A DNA stretch of 64,000 nucleotides from Cinnamomum chago (Eukaryota; Streptophyta; Magnoliopsida; Laurales; Lauraceae): NCBI GenBank assembly GCA_038049695.1, contig CP142458.1, positions 45,599,001-45,663,000 of the forward strand, in the 5' to 3' direction. A model generated the notes under the pieces. That model ran no database searches, had not been told where the DNA came from, and saw only the letters and a list, made by a program, of their open reading frames with translations. The translations under genes and the position numbers were made by a program. This document shows, piece by piece, positions 11,621 through 23,007 of the stretch (positions within the stretch are counted from its first letter, which is position 1; every line of letters begins with the position of its first letter).

Positions 11621-12239
11621 ATCTCCCCCTTTGCAATTTGATGGCAACTTACTCATCATTGGGATTTCACACCAAGTCTTCAGCTCCCCCTAAGCTGGAC
11701 AAGTCTTGAAATCTTCTTGGATGCTCCTTCTCTTAGCTTGGGCTCTTGGGCTCTATTCTTCAATCTTCTTGATGCTTGGTGCTTGATCATTCTTCAAGCT
11801 TTCTTATCATCTTCCTCTCTATGGCCAAAGGTTGGTGGTTTAACTTCTTTAGCTCCAAGCTTTCTTACTTCTATTTGCTCTCCCCCTTTGACCATGCCTC
11901 TCTCTTCCTCTTGAGAACTTGAAGGCTTTCTTCCCCTTTGATGGATAGGAGATCTTCGAGTACTTGAACTCTCGAACTCTCTCCCCCTTTGAAGAGTAGG
12001 AGATCTTTGAGTCACACTTGAACTCTCTCTCCCCCTTTGACATTAAATTGCAAAGGTACCTACACACATGAGACAAGAAGAATACCTTTAGTAGCACCTG
12101 TTAACAAATGTAATCGAAAATGAAATACATAACAGGCTATCATGTATGTAAGTTAACTCTAAGGGCTCATTAGCATTCCAAGGGTGAATTTGATCAAAAC
12201 TAATTCTTCCTATGAAGGTTTACACTCCCCCTCAATCCA
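11621..12239 (-). other. Multiple polypurine tracts, internal region 2
   Basis: Second copy of the polypurine tract series, sequence-identical to 5642-6260 as far as read. The tract abutting LTR 2 is the functional position for element 2. Confidence 0.7.
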
Positions 12240-14034
12240 TTCTCTTCTTTTGTCAAGCTTTTGACAAGATATAACTATTAGATTCAAGAAGTAGATGGTT
12301 AACCAAGTGAGGGTTAACTTCAAGGAAAGGATTAGATTCATTTAACTATTAAGCACAATATGATCAAATTACCAAAAGAGAGCTAGGTCTAATGGGAGAA
12401 GCAATCATGGATATCAATTGAAACAAACATATCAATTGAGATTAAAGGATATGACTATTAACATAATCACTCTAAAATGGATTTAAAAGTATAACTATTA
12501 TGAGAAATCCAAATTAGAGCTATCCATGATGTGGGGTTTACTCAAACATAGCATCAATCAATATTACTAATGAAAATCATATGCTATGTAAGATTTTGAA
12601 AATCATTTCATTCAATCAATAAATATGACTTATTAAAGTGCATGAATGAGTGAAATGAAATTCAATCATGAAGCCAACCTCAACTAATAACCAACCATTA
12701 TTATGAACACATAAACATGGTGGTCATGAGATATAACTATAAGAACAAAAGAGGTGGCAATCATGAGCATTATGATGCTAATGGTGTGTGACATGGAACA
12801 AATATATTACTATCAAGTTTAGTCCAATGCACACAAGGTCTATCACATACACAAGATAAGATATCAATTGGATATGAAATCAATGGAAAGTTATACCAAA
12901 TGAAACCAATTGAATATGATAACATGAGTAAAAGCAAGGATGTGATAAACTACCATCAAGCATCATAAATGCATATTCATCACTTTTAATGATATTCCTA
13001 AAGAGCATAGTGATGAACAAGGCAAATTGCAATGCAAAAGGATAAAGCTTTGTAATGCATGCAATTTCCAAAGTGTCTAGATCATATGAATTCAACACTA
13101 AGAAATCCATCAAACAAGAGATATAACTATGAAATACAAGTAATGGATTTCAAAAAGGTTCATATGATCAAGAACACTAATATGAGGTTGAAACATGTAT
13201 AAGGATGATATCAAGAGAATACACATGAATCAACATCATAACCATCCACAAAGAAATGACTATTAGGCATAGAGGATGGATTTGGGTTCTAGTATGGTTT
13301 TTACAAATACTACCAATATCACAACCATACATGGAACCAATTGTCATTTGCATATAAAAAGAATAACTAAATAAGCAAAGATGCAAACAACATACATTTC
13401 CATTTCTAAAGATAATACAACCAAAAGAAAAGGAAATGTGAATCATGGAACATGCTTTGATGAATCTAACTAATGAAGTTATAGAGCATTTCCAATCATC
13501 CAATCTTCAAATCATTTTGAAAAACAAAATTCAACAATGAGCATAAAAGAGAATGATTTTGAAGATCAATTTTCAACATTGTATTTTAAAAGATATAACT
13601 TAATTGAAACACATACAAGTTGAATTTTCAAAACAATGATTTTCCATATACAAGTATAACTTAGAAGTCCATGGAAAAACTTGAATTGAGTCAAATCATT
13701 TGTTCAAATAGTCTTACAAATGATTCAACAACAATTGATCATGAATAAATCTAGCTATGAAAGCTTTTAACATCACAATCAATTAATCATGTAAAGAAAT
13801 GCAATGCAAGGCATATGAGTGCAAAAAGCAAATCAAACATGATGAGATTATAATCAAAAGATTTTGAAAACCATGATATGTAACTAGAATGGTGCATGAA
13901 GACAAAATCAATTGATCATAAAGAAGCAATGCATTTTATGAAATGTAACTAAGAAAGAACCAAAATGCAAATGCAACATGACCAACAAAAGGATTTAACT
14001 ATTAAGGAATAGGTTGGTCAAGGTGGTCAAGACC
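12240..14034 (-). other. Non-coding internal region 2 with the dispersed motif
   Basis: Second copy of the non-coding half. It is one base shorter than copy 1 (in an A run near 12324), and a G/A difference was seen near 13984. The dispersed AAAGATATAACTATTA motif set is retained. No gene is seen. Confidence 0.6.
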
Positions 14035-15618
14035 CTAAGGTTTGTCTAAGTATTTAGCTTTAGGAATCCACCTAAGGTCTTGGGAGGGTTGAACTTTGAG
14101 GTCTATTTTGGGGTTCTCACCAACTATAGGAGATTTAACTTGATAAATTTTCAATTTGAACTTATCACCATGATATTTAGATTTTACTAAATTTGGCTTA
14201 GAATGGTGATTAGTCTTTTGATGTTGGTGAGTTTGTTTCTTTGGGGATTGTTTCACTTTTCTTTTCTTCTTATTTTCTCCCTTTCTTTGACTTTTGAAAT
14301 TTAGATTTAACTTAGTAAATTTCTTCAAAAGTTCTTTCATGTTTTGACTTAAGGGAGGTAGGTTGAGAAGCTTTTTGTTAATAGATTCTTTTAAACTTGG
14401 TTTGACTTGTTTAACCTTTTTAGAATCTATTTTTGGAGACTCCTTGTTAATTGGTTTAACTTGTTTAAGCTTTATGGAGTCTTCCTTTGTTTTTAGTGTC
14501 TTACCCTTCAAGTTTGATTTTACTTTCTTGAGTTCAAAGATGGGTTTAGACACATAGCTTCTTTTCCTTAGTTTGCACTCAAATGTAAAATGCCCTTCAA
14601 TGCCACAATAATTACATTTTGATTTGGGCAAGGGAGGAAGAGTGCTAGAGAAAGAGGACTCACCTTTCACAAAAGTGTTGGTGAATTTAGGGTCATAAGA
14701 CATATTCCTATTGAATCCAATACCCGTCCTATCTCCATGAGGTTTACCCATTTTAAATAATTTTTCAAGTCTATCTTCACTTTGGGTAACCTTGCACTCA
14801 TACTTTTGTTTATAGTTTTCAAGTTGAGTGACTTTGGTTATAAGGATTGAATTTTCATGTTTGACTTTTGAAAGTTCATTTTCAATTTCCTTATAATTGT
14901 TTAGCTCTTCATAGGCAAGTTTTAACTTAGAATTAAGCTCATTAACAACATTAGATCCAAGTTCTAAAGTTTTTGAATTACTTTGTGCATTAGACAAATT
15001 TTCATTTGAAATTGTCAACTTGGATTTTAAATAGTTAATGTTTTCATCTTGTCTTTTAATTGTATCTCTTAGGTTACAATTTTCCTTTTTAAGCTCATCA
15101 CAATTTATCTTAATCTCATTTATTTCATCTTGAGCATTAGATAAATTTTCCTTAGAGATAGTCAAATTAGATTCAAGATTGTTAAAGTCTTTATCTTGCC
15201 TTTGTAATTGATCTCTTAGTTTTAGATTTTCCTTATTGACATTTTCATAACCCATCTTTAATTCTTTTAGTTCATCTTGAATGTTGGATAGGTTATTTAA
15301 AGAGATCATGAACTTAGACTCTACACAATTTATTACTTCTTCTTTCTCTCTAAGTTCATCTTTTGAAGAAGCTAATTCTTTGCTTAGATTTTTAGATTCT
15401 TCTCTTAAACTTTTGTTTTTCTTCTCAAGCTTTAAGGATACTTCATATAATTCTTCAAAGGCTTGTTGAAGATCTTCTTCATTATATTCTTCTTCTTCAT
15501 TTAATTTACATTGAGATTCTTTTAATTGAATGTTTGAATCTCTAATAGATGGAAGAATGGTAAGTCTAGGAGAATCTACAAAATCTAGCATAGTGGAGTC
15601 CATACTAATGATTTTCAA
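14035..15618 (-). CDS. Gag-like coiled-coil protein with CCHC knuckle, element 2
   Basis: This 527-residue open frame is the same length as in element 1, with one noticed residue difference (Ser where element 1 has Tyr, near 484). It has the same order: acidic N-terminus, long coiled coil with three ~49-residue units, CCHC knuckle at 335-348 and basic Lys-rich tail. Both copies being open after duplication fits recent origin or retained function. It starts ~86 bp past its own primer site at 15704-15716 and would be transcribed from LTR 3. Confidence 0.85.
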   Translation of the reverse strand: MKIISMDSTMLDFVDSPRLTILPSIRDSNIQLKESQCKLNEEEEYNEEDLQQAFEELYEVSLKLEKKNKSLREESKNLSKELASSKDELREKEEVINCVESKFMISLNNLSNIQDELKELKMGYENVNKENLKLRDQLQRQDKDFNNLESNLTISKENLSNAQDEINEIKINCDELKKENCNLRDTIKRQDENINYLKSKLTISNENLSNAQSNSKTLELGSNVVNELNSKLKLAYEELNNYKEIENELSKVKHENSILITKVTQLENYKQKYECKVTQSEDRLEKLFKMGKPHGDRTGIGFNRNMSYDPKFTNTFVKGESSFSSTLPPLPKSKCNYCGIEGHFTFECKLRKRSYVSKPIFELKKVKSNLKGKTLKTKEDSIKLKQVKPINKESPKIDSKKVKQVKPSLKESINKKLLNLPPLSQNMKELLKKFTKLNLNFKSQRKGENKKKRKVKQSPKKQTHQHQKTNHHSKPNLVKSKYHGDKFKLKIYQVKSPIVGENPKIDLKVQPSQDLRWIPKAKYLDKP

Positions 15619-15703
15619 ATAAGCACAACTCTAGGGTTTTTACTCTAGGTTTTTACACCTAATCAAGAGTTCCAAACACTTGATCCTAAGGGATAGAGCA
15701 CTT

Positions 15704-15716
15704 GGCTCTGATACCA
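15704..15716 (-). other. Primer binding site, element 2
   Basis: TGGTATCAGAGCC on the minus strand, two bases inside LTR 3. Initiator Met tRNA type. Confidence 0.9.
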
Positions 15717-15718
15717 AT

Positions 15719-17595
15719 TGAAAGTCCACGAGGATCCTAACCCTAGAGGGGGGGGTGAATAGGGTGAGCTACAATTGTGACCAATTTAGACCAATTTTAA
15801 ATTCTTAAACTAAACTAGTCAAATGTGATGATTAACCATACAAAATGCGGAAGCTAATAAAACAATCACCACAATAGCAAGCACCACAACACCAATGTTT
15901 ATAGTGGTTCGGCCTCAATGCCTACGTCCACTACCGGCTTGTGAATCCAACACCCCACCGGATTTCCACTATTTATGCTTTTTCAAAGGCTAAGCAATAA
16001 CCTATACAATGTTGTTTTTCTAAGGCTCAACAACAACCTTTACAAGATGCTTTTCAAGGCTAAGCAATAACCTATCAATGTGCTTTTAGAGGCTAAGCAA
16101 TAACCTTTACAAAAATGCTTTTCTTAGGCTAAGCAATAACCTTACACAATTCAAGATTTCTCAAAGAAAGTGTTTACTCAACACTCTAAGAGATTACAAT
16201 TTTAGCTCAATGAAATTGCCTCTTAGATAGGCGGATATGAAAGTTTAATACAAACTCACACAAACACTCTATGTATGCAAAAGTGTATGATTATGATGTG
16301 TGTGTGTGTGATGACTCCAATCAAGTTTAAAAAGAAGGCTCACTCAATATATTGCTTAAAGCAATTCAAAGTTTAAAGCTCATAAAAGATTTGAATGAAG
16401 TCTAATGCAAATCACATGTATGTATAATAACTTGTTTATGATATGAAAATCAAGAATCACAAGTTGTAAGAAAAAGACTAACTTAGAACATGTGATGCAT
16501 GTGCAATGTTGTTTTCAAAAACAAATAGATTTTACTAATGTTTAAATGAATGAAAACAACAAGCAAGTTTCAACCAAGACAAAGAATCATGCATTAAAGG
16601 AAATCAAAGACTCTGGCTAAGCATGATTAAGTAAGTTTTAAAAACAACTTGGATTGAAACCTAATGTGAAGAATCCAATCTTAATTAGACCAAAGATTAG
16701 AAGAAGAAAGGATTCTACACATCATAGTTATCATGTACAAAACCATTTACCAATAGCTTAAGCAAAACATGAAAACTATGATTAACAAAAGGTAGAGCTT
16801 ACTTGGTTGTTTAACTCATTGATCCAAGCTTTAGCTCTCCTAATGACCTTCTAGCCTTTCCAACTTTATCCCCTTTCAATGGCTCCAAAATGCTCTCAAA
16901 GGTTCATAGTTCAAGCCTTGAAAAAGGTTGGAAATGAATGGACTTTATAGCCAAAAAGTTGCCAACGGCTAGTTCTCGGTCGACCGGCAAAGAGGTCTCG
17001 GTCGACCGAGAAGGCACAACGGTCAGATTTCTGACCGTTGGGGCTTCAGTTCAAAAAACAGTCCATTTGCCCTGCAGTGGTCTCGGTCGACCGGCGACAC
17101 TGCCGGGACACCCCCAAAAATTCCAACTTTTGCATTTTGAAGATTTTCTTTGTGGAATTTTGTGGGTCACTAAACCAAGCTTAAAAACATGTTTTAAAAC
17201 ATTTAAAAACATGAAACACACAAAGCCTAAAATGATTCAAAGGTTTAAAACCAAAGGCTAGCTTGATTTGATAAAAACTCTTTTCAAGTGAACAAGCATA
17301 CAAAAATGATTCTTTTTGTAATGAATGTATGCAAAGCTCAAACCTAAATACCTAACATGATTTTCCAAATATAATGCACAAGGAATTAGGTTTTCAAAAG
17401 AGTTTTGGGTTCTAAAACTAATGCATCCAAGTTTAGAACCAAACCATGCATAAAACACAAACTTTTCCAAATCTAAAAACCAATGCATGTATAAAGCTAG
17501 ATTTCAAGATATTTTAAATCAATGCATGTGTGTGAATTCAAATGATGCCAATATGCAAATGCATCCATCAAATTGCAAATACAAAATACCTAACA
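15719..17595 (-). repeat. Sirevirus-like LTR 3 (5' LTR of element 2)
   Basis: This LTR is 1877 bp and ends ACCTAACA, followed by the right target duplication GGGTT at 17596-17600. Only the G-run length (8) distinguishes it from LTR 2 on reading. Confidence 0.95.
16943..17094 (-). promoter_or_regulatory. LTR 3 core promoter
   Basis: TATA box on the minus strand at 16952-16943, with palindromes upstream, as in LTR 2. It would drive element 2. Confidence 0.75.
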
Positions 17596-17600
17596 GGGTT
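17596..17600. repeat. Right target duplication GGGTT of the array
   Basis: GGGTT follows LTR 3 and matches 3758-3762. After it LTR-B resumes. Confidence 0.9.
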
Positions 17601-18176
17601 TTCCAGCCCTAGGTCAAAGAAATTGCAGAGATTTGGGGGAAATGAATGAAAAGAGAGGGAGATGGGGCTTAAGTGATGCTAATGGGCCCCAATTAGCTTG
17701 AACCTTGAAATGACTAAAACACGATCTTGTGGGCCTCGGATGACTTCGATGAAGAAGGATAAAACGATCCTCGAAATATCTAGTTTCCAAAAAGTATATT
17801 TTTGATGTGGTTTTGAGATCTCGCAAATTGTGTCCAGATTTGTGCATAAAAGACAATTTTACCCTCTTTGGGCCAAAACATGGGTTTTTGGGCTTCAAAC
17901 ATGAATGGGCCTGAGACGAAAGTTGTAACACATAGAGAAATCATTCAAATGAAATCAAAATCACAATCATACGGAAACCGATACGATCCTCCCAAGCTTA
18001 CACGTGCACTCAGGCCTTCCTGAGTGTGTCTGACTAATATTAAACATTATCAAAATTTCCAAAGCTATGTCCAAGACTAAACTAATTACTTCTAACCCAA
18101 CGACAACTAAACCCCTTTAGAACTAAACACATACTAATTGCACACTAATCGAATTGGTCTAGGTCGGGGTCTAACA

Positions 18177-18979
18177 AAAACCTTACCTGTAGTTATAAAA
18201 ATCATCAACAAAAGCTTGAAAAATGAAGTTGGTTTCAGCAGGAATTTTTACACAAATGGTGTCTTTGGGTTGATCATTGCATGAGGAAGATGATGGTAGG
18301 GTCAGAATTTCAATTTGGGTTGAGCTTCCTAGACATGCAAGAGGATAAAGAGGTTGAGAAGGAAGAGAGGAAAAACTCTGGTTTCAGCTGCTATACAGGA
18401 AACGAATGGGGAAGAAGAAGACCCAACGTGGGTTTTCTTATGTGAATGTGTTTAAGTCCATTTGTGGGCCCCCATTGGCCCCAAAGTTTCAAGTGACTGG
18501 ATTGATCATTTGTGGGTCCCGGATGGAAACGACAAAGAAGACAAAAATGATCGTTGAAAAATCTAGTTTTCAAAAAAGTATATTTTCTTCATGATTTTCA
18601 ATTTTTGAAATTTATGCACAGATTTGGGTGTGAAAAGATTGTTTTGCCCCTTTTCCCGTAAAACGCGATTTCTGGGTTTCAAATGCAAATGGAACAAACA
18701 TGAAAGTTATTGGGATCAAAATAACAAATTCAAAAATGTCAAAATCCATATATTTTTCATAAATCAAATAAATCTAATAAATCAAATTCCTATACTAACA
18801 CGTGACACGGGGCACCCCGGGCCCGGTCAAACCAAACTCAACGCACTCAAAATTCCCCAATGTTATCTAAAAGTCTAATCTAACTAAAAATCCAAGCTAA
18901 TCATCCCCTAATCCCACTTAGAGACTAATCACAATTAAAACAATAATAATATATACTAAACCTGGGTCGGGGCCTGACA
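18177..18979 (-). mobile_element. TK1 3' LTR, fragment b
   Basis: The stretch 18177-18181 is the right AAAAC duplication of LTR-B. From 18182 the sequence continues the TK1 3' LTR, matching 50879-51674, and ends GGGGCCTGACA at 18979. It contains the U3 block with AAAAAGTATAT that is shared with LTR-B, LTR-C and LTR-F. Apart from the last 24 bp, which overlap the pol frame, it holds no gene. Confidence 0.9.
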
Positions 18980-20630
18980 TCCTCCACCCCTTAAAGGCAT
19001 TTGGTCCTCCAAATGAATACTAACCTCTGGTAGCAAGTGTGGGTACTTCTTCTGAACTTGATCATGCAATTCCCAAGTAGCTTCTTCTGGCTCGTGGTTC
19101 TCCCAAAGCACTTTTACCCAGTGAATTGTTCGGTTTCTCAATTCCTGCTCTTTCGTATCAATGATTCTGACGGGTTTCTCAACATAAGTGGTATCTTCCC
19201 GAATCTCTAATGGCTCATGTCTTAGTACATGTGAGGGGTCTGAAACATATTTCTTCAACATCGATACATGAAACACATTGTGCACACCTGAAAGTTCTGG
19301 CGGTAAGGCAAGTCTGTAAGCCACTTCACCAATATGACTCAGGATTTCATACGGTCCAATGAATCTTCTTGACAATTTACCCTTTTGACCGAATCTCAAT
19401 GTCCCTTTGACCGGTGACACTTTCAAAAACACCTTATCTCCTACTTGAAACTATAGATCCTTTCTTCTAACATCAGCATAGCTTTTCTGTCGGCTTCTCG
19501 CAGTCTTCAAACGCTCATGGATGAGTTTAACTTTCTCATTGGTCTCACCAATCAATGTCGGTCCAAGGAAGCTGCGTTCTCCGACTTCCTCCCAACACAC
19601 TGGAGTTCTACATCTTCTTCCATATAGTGCTTCGAAAGGTGCCATTCCTATACTCGAGTGGTAGCTGTTGTTATATGCTAATTTGCAAAGAGGTAAACTT
19701 TCGTACCACTAAGTCTTGAAGTCAAGCACACATGCCCTAAGCATGTCCTCCTATGTCTGAATGGTCCTTTCTGACTGTCCATTTGTCTGTGGGTGATACG
19801 CCGTGCTGAATTGAAGTTTTGTACCCATGGATTCATGCAGAGTCTTCCAGAATCTCGAGACAAATCTGCTATCTCTGTCCAATGTGATGGAGACTGGTTG
19901 ACCATGTTGGCTGACAATCTCGTTAACGAATGTTTGTGCCAGTGATAACATTTGCATCTGCTTTCCTGTCTTCAATGGAATGAAACGTGCAGACTTCGTC
20001 AGTCAGTCAACTATAACCCATATAACATTGTTCCCTTTGCTAGTTGTCGGTAAACCCGAGATAAAATCCATCGTAAGATGTTCCCACTTCCACTGTGGAA
20101 TCTCTAACGGCTGCAAAAGACCTGCTGGTTTCTGATGTTCTTCCTTAATCAACTGACATGTCATGCATCGGGACACAAATGCTGCAATTTCTCTCTTCAT
20201 AATGTTCCACTAGAATCTGCCCTTCAAATTATGGTACATCTCTGTACTCCCCGGGTGCATAGAATACTTGTTGCTATGAGCTTCAGCCATGATTTCATTT
20301 CTCAAATCATCAATGTTTGGAATGCACAATCGGTCACGAAAGTACAATACTCCATCCTCGACTTTGAAATTTGGGCGATTTGAAATGTGCTCCGCAATTT
20401 TTGCCAAGTCTGGATCTTGTAGCTGAGTCTCCTAGATTTTCTGAATGAATATAGGCTCAGACACTGACATGTTTGCTAGCATAAAGCCTTGTCTCAACGG
20501 TTGAAACTCAACTCCCAAATCTTCGAACTGTCGGAGAATACCCATTCCTCGCAAACTAGCCATGCTCCCAGACTTTCTGCTCAATGCGTCTGCCACGACG
20601 TTTACTTTTCCTGGATGGTATTTAATTGGA
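18956..20630 (-). pseudogene. TK1 pol 3' part: RNase H end, integrase, chromodomain
   Basis: This is the continuation of TK1 pol, left of the TAT1 insertion. From right to left it encodes the end of RNase H and its linker (KVNVVADALSRK), the integrase zinc region with C-X2-C, the integrase core starting WEHLTMDFISGLP, and the C-terminal GPYEIL module. A chromodomain at residues ~82-134 of the last frame (WVKVLWENHEPEEATWE) marks the chromovirus Tekay/Del group and is known in such elements to guide integration to chromatin. In-frame stops interrupt it near 20205, 20005, 19753, 19700 and 19450. Several are simple C-to-T changes (for example CGA to TGA at VD*LTKSA). The final frame has no stop until 18956, inside the LTR. 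Confidence 0.9.
18980..18993 (-). other. TK1 polypurine tract
   Basis: The minus strand reads AAGGGGTGGAGGA directly before the LTR start TGTCAGGCC. It is also translated as part of the pol frame. Confidence 0.75.
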
Positions 20631-20635
20631 AAATC
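20631..20635. repeat. Left target duplication AAATC of TAT1
   Basis: AAATC here and at 45470-45474. The two halves of TK1 RNase H join across them. Confidence 0.9.
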
Positions 20636-20880
20636 TGATGGACCGCGCTTTTCTCTTTTTCCAAAGCTGCCTCCGCCCCGGGGCTGACGAGGTACGGTGG
20701 AGGGAAAGAAAGGAAAAGCGGGCATCAGTTTTTTTTTGTACGGGTATGCCAATTTCTCTTTTATACTTGGAATTTAGAAATGGTGATCCGGAGATCCACC
20801 TTCACAAGTAAAAGGGAAATGAAACTTTTTTCTAGTTTTCCATTGCAAATATACTTTAATGAAAGAGACAATTTTTGAAT

Positions 20881-21002
20881 GCCGTGAAAGGCGTTTTTCA
20901 TTTGTTTGCCGTGAAAGGCATTTTTGTGCCGTAGAAGGCGGTTTGGTGCCGTTCAAGGCGATTTTGCCGTAAAAGGCGATTTGGTGCCGTAAAAGGCGAT
21001 TT
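20881..21002. repeat. GCC-N6-GGC minisatellite in TAT1 3' LTR
   Basis: Six units GCCGTGAAAGGC, GCCGTAAAAGGC or variants are separated by T-rich spacers of 6-15 bp. Each unit is a 3-bp inverted repeat around six bases. The copy in the right LTR is 42776-42896. Confidence 0.8.
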
Positions 21003-21477
21003 ACAAATCTCATCAAAATGAAAAGACAAGAATTGTGAATTTTTTTTGTCTCTAAAAAAAATATAATTTACAACAGAAAAGTAAGAAAAAGGAATCTGAC
21101 TTCTCATGCGATTGTGGGAGGGCTTGTTCAGATCGACGGTCGCGAGTCATGTATGGGCTCCGCCATCGTCCTTCAAATGAGAACATAGTGCTTTGATTCT
21201 TTGGCTTGGCTCAAACCTCAGTTTTTGAGAGGATAAAGACCAAGGGAAGGTCCTATTCCAATAAAAAAGAGAGTAAACGGGCTGAAAAGCCACGTCTAGC
21301 CATGTTGGATCGGGGGAGGAACCTTGGGGGGTGGCCCCCCAAGGGGCTTCAATCACCTTGTAGTGTTGGTTGCTGCAGAGTTTTCTTGAAGTAACAGGGT
21401 TGTAGAGATTTCTCCGAGGATTTTTGAATGATTTTCTGGCGATTTTTTCTGGATCTGTTTCCCTTGGAATGACCCTC

Positions 21478-21488
21478 CTATTTATAGG
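21478..21488 (-). promoter_or_regulatory. TATA box of TAT1 3' LTR
   Basis: The minus strand reads CCTATAAATAG. The counterpart in the 5' LTR is at 43376-43385. Confidence 0.6.
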
Positions 21489-23002
21489 CCTTTGGTAGTC
21501 ATTTAGGAGAGTTTATCAGCATTGATTTGTATTAATGCTCATAATGGAAGGAGTTGCAAGTTTTAATTTACTTGTTTTGTAACTCCTTTTTCTTGGCTTC
21601 TGATTGGCCGGTGGAGGATAATGGGCATTTAGTTTCCTTTAATCTCCATGATGAGGGGAGTTTCATGGTTTTAATGCCATGAATACTTGGATTTGTAACT
21701 CCCATTTGCTTGCTTTTGATTGGGCCGTTCAAAATAATGAGTTAATGACCGCATTAACTTGCCATAAACGGGTCATTTAACTTCATTAATTGATTGCCCG
21801 GGCGCTTGAAGAGTCGCGGGCCGTGCCGCGTCCTTTGGGATTCTTCTTGCGATGATCACCAATGGACCCTCATGCTATTTGATGTCGGATGGTGATCCAA
21901 TTTCAAACATTGGTTGATGTCAGCGGGCCAGCAACATCTGTCCAGTCGATTTCGCGATCGGGCGGGCAGAAAGTGTGCTTTCTTGGTTAGCCGTTTGGCA
22001 ATTTTGAGGCGTGCGATGATGATCACATGCTTTTGATGGTAGATCTGAGATGTTGGCGAAGATCAGCTGATTCCGAGCACCAAAAATCAGATTTTCAGAA
22101 AATCACAGGGGCCAATCAACTCGGAACGCGAAAGAAACCCGAAAAACGGGGTTTTTGGGCGAGGTCCGGCGACCATGGGCTTGGGTCGCCAGCGACCATG
22201 GGCCTTGGCCCATTTTTTGGCCGCCTTTCGGTCGCCATTTCTCCGCCGTTTTTCGTCCGTTTTCGCTTCTGTTTTCTTCTGCATTTTTCTTGGAATTTCC
22301 TCTCATTTATTGGTTGGATTTCTCTCAAGAAAACCTGACGAGAATCCGTGCAAATCAGATCTTAAAGTTTCCTATTTTCCGGAAAAGCCGAAGACTTTGC
22401 CATGGAGAACTGCCGATTTTTTGTCAAGCGTCGAAACTAGGTCAAACGATGTCAGAACAACCTGAAATTCGACGTGTAGCTTCTTGAGTAGTAGACGAGA
22501 CCAACCATAGGCTTTTGTTTGAGTTTTGAAGCCGTTTGGGGGCCCGCAAATGCTTGACTTGATTTCACCGCGAGGGAAATGCCGAGCTTTGACTTTCGGT
22601 CAAACGATCTCCGATTGACCTGAAATTTGATGGGTAGCTTCCTCATCAGTAGATAGGACCAACCATAGGCTTTTGTTTGAGTTTTGAAGCCATTTGGAGT
22701 CATGCAAACACTTGCCTTTATTTCACCGCGAGGGAAATGCCGAGCTTTGACTTTTGGTCAAACGATGTCCGATTGACCTGAAATTCGACATGTGACTCCC
22801 TCATCAGTAGATAAGACCAACCATAGGCTTTCGTTTGAGTTTTTGAAGCCATTTGGAGTCATGCAAACGCTTGCCTTTATTTCACCGCGAGGGAAATGCC
22901 GAGCTTTGACTTTTGGTCAAACGATGTCCGATTGACCTGAAATTCGACGGGGAGCCTACTGGAGTCATTTTGAGATGATCCACAAGCTCCGAATTGGGTG
23001 CC

Positions 23003-23007
23003 ATGTT
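23003..23007. repeat. Left target duplication ATGTT of LTR-C
   Basis: ATGTT here and at 27074-27078. A single ATGTT stands at the uninterrupted site 44925-44929 in the sister TAT1 LTR. Confidence 0.92.

Larger units (their letters stand above)
3763..17595 (-). mobile_element. Tandem Sirevirus-like non-autonomous elements (LTR-I-LTR-I-LTR)
   Basis: Three near-identical LTRs alternate with two near-identical 4.1 kb internal regions, all in minus orientation. The whole array is flanked by one 5-bp target duplication GGGTT (3758-3762 and 17596-17600), so it occupies a single insertion site. LTRs run TG...CA. Primer sites next to the middle and right LTRs match the initiator Met tRNA. Each internal region encodes only a Gag-like protein with coiled coil and CCHC knuckle. 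No protease, integrase, RT or RNase H is visible. Coiled-coil Gag, repeated polypurine tracts and palindromes just upstream of the TATA box are features described for Sireviruses (Ty1/copia), which is the basis of the lineage call. Confidence 0.9.
1564..18176 (-). mobile_element. LTR-B: solo Tekay-type LTR split by a Sirevirus-like array
   Basis: A minus-orientation LTR starts TGTTGCGACCCC at 1564 and ends GGGGTCTAACA at 18176. It is flanked by AAAAC at 1559-1563 and 18177-18181. Its own sequence is 1564-3762 plus 17601-18176, about 2.77 kb. The remainder is the nested array plus one GGGTT duplication. No internal region, primer site or second LTR is found, so it is a solo LTR produced by LTR-LTR recombination. 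On the minus strand a TATA-position element (weak, near 17660) is followed by a pyrimidine-rich leader. The stretches 1564-3762 and 17601-18176 hold no gene. Confidence 0.9.

Noticed and set aside
22027-22487. Several ORFs of 65-110 residues in the TAT1 LTR, repeated at 43924-44409
   Set aside because: Overlap in many frames on both strands inside a GC-rich LTR segment and change length between the two LTR copies. No protein similarity seen.
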